Assembly: GCA_050955105.1 (NCBI GenBank)
Contig: JBPBQZ010000040.1
Location: 1-34,057 of the forward strand
DNA from: JBPBQZ01 sp050955105
GTDB lineage: Bacteria; Pseudomonadota; Gammaproteobacteria; Burkholderiales; Burkholderiaceae
DNA: 34,057 nucleotides
Direction of reading: 5' to 3'
The position numbers and the translations under genes are program-made. The notes under the pieces are model-generated. The model did no database searches. It worked only from the letters and a program-made list of their open reading frames with translations, and was not told the origin of the DNA. Position 1 is the stretch's first letter. Every line of letters starts with the position of its first letter. Below, in pieces: positions 28,827 to 34,057 of the stretch.

Positions 28827-30485
28827 CTAATCGTCCGCGTAAATATTCCTATCATTGGTCTCCCGCACGAACAGCATGCCGATCACGAAGGTCACGGCCG
28901 CGATTACCACCGGATACCAAAGCCCGGAATAGATATTCCCCTGCGCGGCAACGATGGCGAACGCGGTGGCCGGTAGAAATCCCCCGAACCAGCCATTGCC
29001 GATGTGATACGGCAGAGACATCGACGTGTAGCGAATTCGCGTCGGGAACATCTCGACCAGCATGGCGGCGATCGGCCCATAAACCATCGTCACGTACAGC
29101 ACCAGAATGAACAGCATTACTACCGTCATAAAGTAATTGATGCCATGCGGATCCGCCTTCAACGGATAGCCGTCCGCCTTGAAGGTATCGCTCAGCGTTT
29201 TTGCAAACACAGCACCGCGGGCTTTCGCGTCGGGCGCCTTGCCGTCATAGGAACTGATCGACGTATCGCCCACCTTGATTTGCGCGACCGTCCCGGCGGG
29301 CGCTGCGACGTTGTCGTAGTTATAGCCTGCGCGCGATAGATAGCCCTTCGCGACGTCACAGGAGCTGGTGAATTTGGAGGTGCCCACCGGGTTGAACTGG
29401 AACGAGCACTCGTTCGGATCGGCGATGACTGTGATCGGCGCCTTGGCCAACGCCATTTCCAACGCTGGGTTCGCGTAATGCGTAAGCGCTTTGAAGATCG
29501 GAAAGTAGGTCAACGCGGCCAGCAGGCAGCCGGCCATGATGATCGGCTTGCGGCCGATACGATCCGACAAACTGCCGAAGATCACGAAAAAGGGCGTCGC
29601 TACAAGCAGTGCGATGGCCACCAGAATATTGGCGGTATTGCCGTCGACTTTCAGCGTTTGCGTAAGGAACAGCAGCGAATAAAACTGCCCGCCGTACCAC
29701 ACCACGGCTTGACCCATCGTCAGGCCGATCAACGCGAGGATGACGATCTTGAGATTCGACCAGCGCGCGAAGGCTTCGGTCAGCGGTGCTTTCGAGCCCC
29801 TGCCTTGCTCCTTCATGCGCTGGAATGCCGGCGACTCATTGAGTTGCAGACGAATCCATACCGACGCCGCCAGCAGCAGAATCGACACGAGGAACGGTAC
29901 GCGCCAACCCCATGCGCTAAAGGTGCTTTCGCCCACCGCCATACGCACGCCCAGAATCACGATCAACGATAGAAATAGCCCGAGCGTTGCCGTGGTCTGT
30001 ATCCATGAGGTATAGGCGCCCCGCCGATGCGCGGGCGCATGTTCGGCTACGTAAGTTGCTGCGCCCCCATATTCGCCGCCCAGCGCCAATCCTTGCAGCA
30101 GTCGCATGACGATGAAAATCACCGGTGACGCGATGCCCATGGTCGCGTATCCGGGTACCAGGCCGATCACGAAGGTCGACGCGCCCATGATCAGAATGGT
30201 GACGAGAAAGGTGTATTTGCGTCCGACCATGTCGCCGAGCCGGCCGAACACAATGGCGCCGAACGGCCTTACTGCGAAGCCGGCCGCAAAGCTGAGCAAG
30301 GTGAAGATGAAACCGGCGGTAGGATTAACGCCTGAGAAGAAGCTGCCGCTGATGTAGACGGCCAGCGATCCGGCCAGATAGAAGTCGTACCACTCGAAGA
30401 CGGTGCCCAGCGACGACGCGAAAATGATGCGTTTCTCGGCGGCGGACATCGGGACGTGCGCAATTTTCCCGCTGATGGATGCCAT
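28827..30485 (-). CDS. MHS-family (major facilitator) transporter
   Basis: A 552-residue membrane protein with the family hallmarks FEWYDFYLAG near residue 30, RPFGAIVFGRLGDMVGRKYT (TM2-TM3 loop) and GRKPIIM in the second half. Also present are RLLQGLALGGEYGGAATYVA and ESPAFQRMKEQG. Members couple organic acid, betaine or similar solutes to protons; the substrate is not predictable. It is about 100 residues longer than usual because of an extra non-membrane loop at about 345-440 with two cysteines (ECSFQF, SSCDVA). GGAGGAGA precedes ATG 30485. It is transcribed in the same direction as the response regulator, 127 bases downstream of it. Confidence 0.88.
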   Translation of the reverse strand: MASISGKIAHVPMSAAEKRIIFASSLGTVFEWYDFYLAGSLAVYISGSFFSGVNPTAGFIFTLLSFAAGFAVRPFGAIVFGRLGDMVGRKYTFLVTILIMGASTFVIGLVPGYATMGIASPVIFIVMRLLQGLALGGEYGGAATYVAEHAPAHRRGAYTSWIQTTATLGLFLSLIVILGVRMAVGESTFSAWGWRVPFLVSILLLAASVWIRLQLNESPAFQRMKEQGRGSKAPLTEAFARWSNLKIVILALIGLTMGQAVVWYGGQFYSLLFLTQTLKVDGNTANILVAIALLVATPFFVIFGSLSDRIGRKPIIMAGCLLAALTYFPIFKALTHYANPALEMALAKAPITVIADPNECSFQFNPVGTSKFTSSCDVAKGYLSRAGYNYDNVAAPAGTVAQIKVGDTSISSYDGKAPDAKARGAVFAKTLSDTFKADGYPLKADPHGINYFMTVVMLFILVLYVTMVYGPIAAMLVEMFPTRIRYTSMSLPYHIGNGWFGGFLPATAFAIVAAQGNIYSGLWYPVVIAAVTFVIGMLFVRETNDRNIYADD

Positions 30486-30612
30486 GGTTTGTCTCCTCCC
30501 GCAAAATGCGGCCGTGCGCTGGCATGCGCCGGCTGCTTCGGAGGATTATTTGCATGAAAACTTACCGCTTGCTGACAGTGGGAAGTTTTTCGGCGGAGCT
30601 TGTAAGGTCCCG

Positions 30613-31395
30613 CTAGTGCGGTAAGGGCAGCCCGGTGAGCGTCGAGTTGCTGCTGCTGCCGCCGCCCAGACCGAGCGCGGCGCCACGCAGTGCCGGGCCG
30701 GAGCGTAAGCCGTCGCCGACCGGTGCATCGACGGCTTTTTCCAGGCAGTAGCCGAGGCCGCGCGCGGTGACGATGCGCACGCCGCTTGGCGCGATTTTCT
30801 TGCGCAAGCGATGCACGTAGACCTCGATTGCGTTATTGGTAACTTCCTCGCCCCACGCGCAAAGATGGCCGACCAGTTGCTCCTTGGAAACCAGCCGCCC
30901 GCTTCGCTGCAGCAATACTTCCAGCAGCCCGAGTTCGCGTGACGAGAGGTCGAGTTTGCGGCCGGCCACCGTGGCAATGCGCCCGACGCGGTCGAAATCG
31001 AGGCTGCCGTGATGTACGAGGGTGGGGCCGCCGCCATTGCCGCGGCGCGTAAGCGCTCGAACGCGTGCCGCGAATTCCGTTAGTGCCAGGGGTTTGCTCA
31101 TGCAATCGTCGGCGCCGAGGTCCAGCGCATCGACGCACAGTTGGGTGTCCCCCGCAACACTAAGCGCCAGTACGGGCAAGGAGGAATTGCGCGCGCGCAA
31201 GCGAATCAATACGTCGCGGCCAGATAGTTGCGGCAGCAGCAGATCGAGGATCAATAGATCGAAGGTTTCGAGCATCAACGCGTTGTCAGCGTCAAGGCCG
31301 GTTCTGACGTGGTCGACGGCATAACCCGAATGGCGGAGGGACCGAAGCAGTGCCTGCGCGAGTATGCTGTCGTCTTCGGCGATCAGAATTCGCAT
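30613..31395 (-). CDS. OmpR-type two-component response regulator
   Basis: A 260-residue protein. The receiver domain (1-120) has the acidic pocket EDD at 7-9, phospho-acceptor Asp51, Ser79 and Lys101. The winged-helix DNA-binding domain (about 135-225) includes LSSRELGLLEVLLQRSGRLV, NNAIEVYVHRLRKKIAP and VRGLGYCLEK-like ARGLGYCLEKAV. The C-terminus is a Gly/Ser-rich tail. No histidine kinase is encoded in the window; it may be elsewhere. The start ATG 31395 has GGAAG five bases upstream. The gene is divergent from recA, sharing 168 bases of control region. The MHS transporter may be its target, which is inference. Confidence 0.88.
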   Translation of the reverse strand: MRILIAEDDSILAQALLRSLRHSGYAVDHVRTGLDADNALMLETFDLLILDLLLPQLSGRDVLIRLRARNSSLPVLALSVAGDTQLCVDALDLGADDCMSKPLALTEFAARVRALTRRGNGGGPTLVHHGSLDFDRVGRIATVAGRKLDLSSRELGLLEVLLQRSGRLVSKEQLVGHLCAWGEEVTNNAIEVYVHRLRKKIAPSGVRIVTARGLGYCLEKAVDAPVGDGLRSGPALRGAALGLGGGSSSNSTLTGLPLPH

Positions 31396-31470
31396 GTAAC
31401 TTCCGGCGGTGCAACGGCAAGGAAACATCATGCCGGCGCCGCGTCTCCGAGAGGCTCCTGTGCATACTAC

Positions 31471-31500
31471 TTGCCAGGAGCACTGTTTTTTTATACAGTA
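31471..31500 (+). promoter_or_regulatory. recA promoter with LexA box
   Basis: The LexA site CACTGTTTTTTTATACAGTA (31481-31500) has CTG-N10-CAG. A -35 TTGCCA (31471-31476) with 17-base spacing gives a -10 at 31494-31499 (TACAGT), overlapping the box. This is the standard SOS-regulated arrangement of recA and validates the related box in the prophage. Confidence 0.85.
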
Positions 31501-31563
31501 TCGTGTCGACGCGCCCGCAGGGCGTTCGCGAAGATCGCTGCCTATCATAGCAAAGGACGATTC

Positions 31564-32703
31564 ATGGAAGATAGCAAGAAAGGCGCTGCCGGCCTCACCG
31601 CGGAAAAAGGCAAGGCGCTTTCCGCTGCGCTCGCCCAAATCGAGAAGCAATTCGGCAAGGGCTCGATCATGCGCTTGGGCGACGGCGAGGTCATTGAAGA
31701 CATCCAGGTCGTCTCCACCGGATCGCTGGGCCTCGATATCGCGTTGGGCGTCGGCGGCTTGCCGCGCGGTCGCGTCTGTGAAATATACGGCCCGGAATCT
31801 TCGGGCAAAACCACGCTGACGCTGCAAGTCATCGCCGAGATGCAAAAAATCGGCGGCACCTGCGCGTTTATCGATGCCGAGCACGCGCTCGACGTGCAAT
31901 ACGCGGCAAAGCTTGGTGTGAAAGCGCACGATCTGCTGATCTCGCAGCCCGATACCGGCGAGCAGGCGCTCGAAATCGCCGACGCCCTTGTGCGTTCCGG
32001 CTCGATCGACCTGATCGTCATCGACTCGGTGGCGGCGCTGGTGCCCAAAGCCGAAATCGAAGGTGAAATGGGCGATTCGCTGCCCGGCCTGCAAGCGCGG
32101 CTGATGTCGCAGGCGCTGCGCAAGCTTACCGGCACCATCAAGCGCACGAACTGCCTGGTGATCTTCATCAACCAGATCCGCATGAAGATCGGCGTGATGT
32201 TCGGCAGCCCGGAAACCACCACCGGCGGCAACGCGTTGAAGTTCTACGCGTCGGTGCGGCTTGATATCCGCCGCATCGGTGCGATCAAGAAGAACGATGA
32301 AGTCATCGGTTCCGAAACCCGCGTGAAGGTAGTCAAGAACAAGGTCGCGCCGCCTTTCCGCGAAGCGATCTTCGACATCCTGTACGGCGAAGGAATTTCG
32401 CGTGAAGGCGAAATCATCGATCTGGGCGTCACTGCCAAGATCGTCGAGAAGGCCGGTGCCTGGTACAGCTACAAGGGCGAGCGCGTTGGGCAAGGCAAGG
32501 ACAATGCGCGCGACTTCCTGCGCGAGAATCCGGACATTGCCCGCGATATCGAAAACCGCGTGCGTGAATCGCTGGGTGTCGTCGCAATGCCTGGTGCCGA
32601 GGGCGCGGACGGCGCAGAGAAGGGTAAACCCGGCAAGACACCCAGGGCCGCCAAGGAATTGGCACCACTGAAAGACGACAATGAGCCCGCGCCGGCTGAT
32701 TGA
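31564..32703 (+). CDS. recA: Recombinase A
   Basis: A 379-residue protein of the usual RecA length plus an acidic tail. Walker A GPESSGKT is at 76-83, preceded by SLGLDIALGVGGLPRGR. The L1/L2 region has LPGLQARLMSQALRKL and VMFGSPETTTGGNALKFYAS, and the C-terminal part runs KVVKNKVAPPFREAIFDILY to the tail. RecA forms filaments on single-stranded DNA, drives homologous recombination and triggers LexA and phage repressor self-cleavage. I use ATG 31564; the frame is open upstream, but that part covers the divergent promoter and LexA box. recX follows ten bases later. Confidence 0.98.
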   Translation: MEDSKKGAAGLTAEKGKALSAALAQIEKQFGKGSIMRLGDGEVIEDIQVVSTGSLGLDIALGVGGLPRGRVCEIYGPESSGKTTLTLQVIAEMQKIGGTCAFIDAEHALDVQYAAKLGVKAHDLLISQPDTGEQALEIADALVRSGSIDLIVIDSVAALVPKAEIEGEMGDSLPGLQARLMSQALRKLTGTIKRTNCLVIFINQIRMKIGVMFGSPETTTGGNALKFYASVRLDIRRIGAIKKNDEVIGSETRVKVVKNKVAPPFREAIFDILYGEGISREGEIIDLGVTAKIVEKAGAWYSYKGERVGQGKDNARDFLRENPDIARDIENRVRESLGVVAMPGAEGADGAEKGKPGKTPRAAKELAPLKDDNEPAPAD

Positions 32704-32712
32704 TGGTTGCCG

Positions 32713-33240
32713 ATGAGCGAGCGCGATACCCATCCGCTTGACGAAGAGGTCGGCGACGGTTCCCCTGAAAAGGATCGTCGTCGACCAGGCAAGTCGCTGT
32801 TTGCGCGCGCGCTTGGCTATCTTTCTCGACGTGAATACAGCCGTGCGGAACTAGCGGGAAAACTCGCGCCCCACGTTGTCGAAGGCGATTCGATCGACGC
32901 GCTGCTCGACAGGCTGGAAGCCGAGAACTGGCTATCCAATAGTCGTTTCACCGACAGCCTTGTGCATCGACGCGCGTCGCGCTTCGGCGCCGCGCGCATT
33001 GTGATGGAACTCAAGCGGCATTCGGTCGACCAGACGCTGATCGAAACCGTGCAAGACCAGCTTCGCGAAAGCGAAGGGCATCGCGCCAAGGCGGTCTGGG
33101 AAAGGAAATTCGGCGGCGAACTGCCGCGCTCGCCAGAGGAATATGCGAAGCAATCGCGTTTCCTTGCGTCGCGCGGGTTTTCTGGGCAGGCAATCTCGCG
33201 GTTGTTGCGAGGCCGCTTTGAACCCGATGAGTCGATATAG
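32713..33240 (+). CDS. recX: RecA regulatory protein RecX
   Basis: A 175-residue protein with RALGYLSRREYSRAELAGKL, ALLDRLEAENWLSNSRFTDS and SRFLASRGFSGQAISRLLRG, the three repeated helical blocks of RecX. RecX binds the RecA filament and limits its activity. ATG 32713 has no strong ribosome binding site, so translation probably depends on coupling to recA, whose stop is ten bases upstream. The N-terminal 30 residues are a poorly conserved polar extension. Confidence 0.93.
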   Translation: MSERDTHPLDEEVGDGSPEKDRRRPGKSLFARALGYLSRREYSRAELAGKLAPHVVEGDSIDALLDRLEAENWLSNSRFTDSLVHRRASRFGAARIVMELKRHSVDQTLIETVQDQLRESEGHRAKAVWERKFGGELPRSPEEYAKQSRFLASRGFSGQAISRLLRGRFEPDESI

Positions 33241-33724
33241 ACCATTCAGCGTGACGCGGCGTCGGTACCGGGCAGTGAAGCGCCGGCCGCTTGGGTTGCG
33301 GTAACGCATTGTCGCAGGGCAGCATTTTGTGTTGACGCGGCCATGCAAGGGCTCCCTTGCCATGTCGCAACTCGGCTAATTTACCGCACCGCCTGTGCTA
33401 GAATCCGGGAATTCCCTAGGCCCCGGGGCAGCTTGCGCCGGTTGCCGATTCTCTTTTGTCTCCGCATGCTGCTTCCAGTTCAGCCTCTCGTCGACGCGAC
33501 TTTCATGCGTCGTTCGAACCGGGGCATCCCGAGTCCTTTCGGCCTTCACGCTTTGCGTGAGGCCGTCGCTACGGCATCGGTCTTCTGGCATGGCGCACTG
33601 CGGCAGTTTTCGATTCGCGTACCGGCTTATTCCCTCGCAGCATCGCCGCCTGGCGTGCGCGGCGGCGTGACGGTCCGCAGCTATCCCTCTTTTTGATCCA
33701 ACACTCCGACTGAAGGAATCACGC
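33241..33724. other. 484-base recX-sucC intergenic region
   Basis: No credible gene is seen. A 117-residue frame at 33343-33696 lacks a ribosome binding site and has no recognised features. GCAAGG (33345-33350) and CCTTGC (33355-33360) form a short hairpin without a T run. TAGAAT at 33399-33404 in the context GTGCTAGAAT is a plausible -10 box for sucC, with a poor -35; transcription would leave a leader of over 300 bases. GAAGGA at 33712-33717 is the sucC ribosome binding site. Confidence 0.5.
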
Positions 33725-34057
33725 ATGAAGATTCATGAATATCAGGGTAAGGAAATCCTGCGCAAGTTCGGGGTTGCCGTACCGCGCGGTGAGCCCGTGT
33801 TCTCCGTCGACGAGGCCGTGAAAGCAGCCGAGAAGCTTGGCGGGCCGGTTTGGGTTGTCAAGGCGCAGATTCACGCGGGCGGTCGCGGCAAGGGCGGCGG
33901 TGTGAAGGTGGCCAAGTCGCTCGACCAAGTGCGCGAATATGCGAGCCAGATCCTCGGCATGCAGCTCATCACGCACCAGACCGGGCCCGAAGGCCAAAAG
34001 GTCAATCGCCTGCTGGTCGAGGAAGGCGCGGACATCAAGAAGGAACTCTACCTGGGA
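33725..34057 (+). CDS. sucC: Succinyl-CoA synthetase beta subunit (N-terminal part)
   Basis: The first 111 residues of SucC; the window ends inside the gene. MKIHEYQGKEILRKFGVAVP, then VWVVKAQIHAGGRGKGGGVK, is the ATP-grasp N-terminus with its Gly-rich nucleotide-binding loop, and RLLVEEGADIKKELYLG continues as expected. With SucD it converts succinyl-CoA to succinate with nucleotide triphosphate formation in the TCA cycle. GAAGGA lies seven bases before ATG 33725. sucD should follow just outside the window. Confidence 0.97.
   Translation, partial: MKIHEYQGKEILRKFGVAVPRGEPVFSVDEAVKAAEKLGGPVWVVKAQIHAGGRGKGGGVKVAKSLDQVREYASQILGMQLITHQTGPEGQKVNRLLVEEGADIKKELYLG

Noticed and set aside
31309..31563. 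Upstream extension of the recA frame
   Set aside because: It covers the LexA box and the divergent response regulator start. RecA proteins begin at the ATG at 31564 by conserved length and sequence.
30613..32733. Open reading frame of over 700 codons on the reverse strand across recA
   Set aside because: Only its last 260 codons are a real gene, the response regulator. The rest is antisense to recA and crosses the recA control region; the long frame is an effect of high GC codon use.
33343..33696. 117-codon frame between recX and sucC
   Set aside because: No ribosome binding site, no recognisable motif and a composition unlike neighbouring proteins; treated as non-coding leader DNA.

Overview
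The window joins the late half of a tailed-phage (myovirus-type) prophage to a stretch of Burkholderiales chromosome. The host side (28649-34057) carries tRNA-Met, an MHS-family transporter, an OmpR-type response regulator, recA with a LexA box, recX and the start of sucC. The recA-recX-sucC order, high GC content and protein sequences fit Burkholderia, Paraburkholderia or Caballeronia; this genus call is inference.

Positions 1-16680 are the head and tail module, all on the + strand except one gene: portal (5' cut), minor head protein, DUF2213 protease/scaffold, capsid cement protein, DUF2184 major capsid, connector and completion proteins, DUF3383 sheath, tail tube, tail assembly chaperone with a -1 frameshift site, tape measure with a transglycosylase domain, Dit-like protein, baseplate plug, hub, membrane-puncturing spike, gp25-like wedge, gpJ-like protein and a DUF2612 protein. 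A reverse-strand gene for a secreted protein (12980-13453) is inserted between hub and spike.

Positions 16742-17970 hold a first tail-fibre module. Positions 18148-20446 hold small membrane proteins and a lambda-R-type (GH104) endolysin. A Rha-family gene (20589-21095) follows, then an Ig-like protein, a two-helix membrane protein (possible holin), two lipoproteins and a DUF1353 protein (21142-22968). A second receptor-binding module lies at 23467-26423, with a carbohydrate-binding-like protein, a repetitive fibre-like protein and an SGNH esterase whose catalytic domain is split by an inserted Fn3-like domain.

Positions 26659-28554 look like accessory cargo at the prophage edge: a small beta protein, a reverse-strand gene under a near-consensus LexA box, a two-gene operon ending in a ribbon-helix-helix protein and driven from an AT-rich promoter, and an SRAP (YedK/HMCES) gene. 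The 3' end of tRNA-Met faces the prophage, as expected for integration at a tRNA 3' end. Integrase, repressor and the left end are outside the window.

Ten intrinsic terminators punctuate the co-oriented late genes, often with no room for a new promoter after them. This suggests terminator read-through or antitermination during lytic growth.
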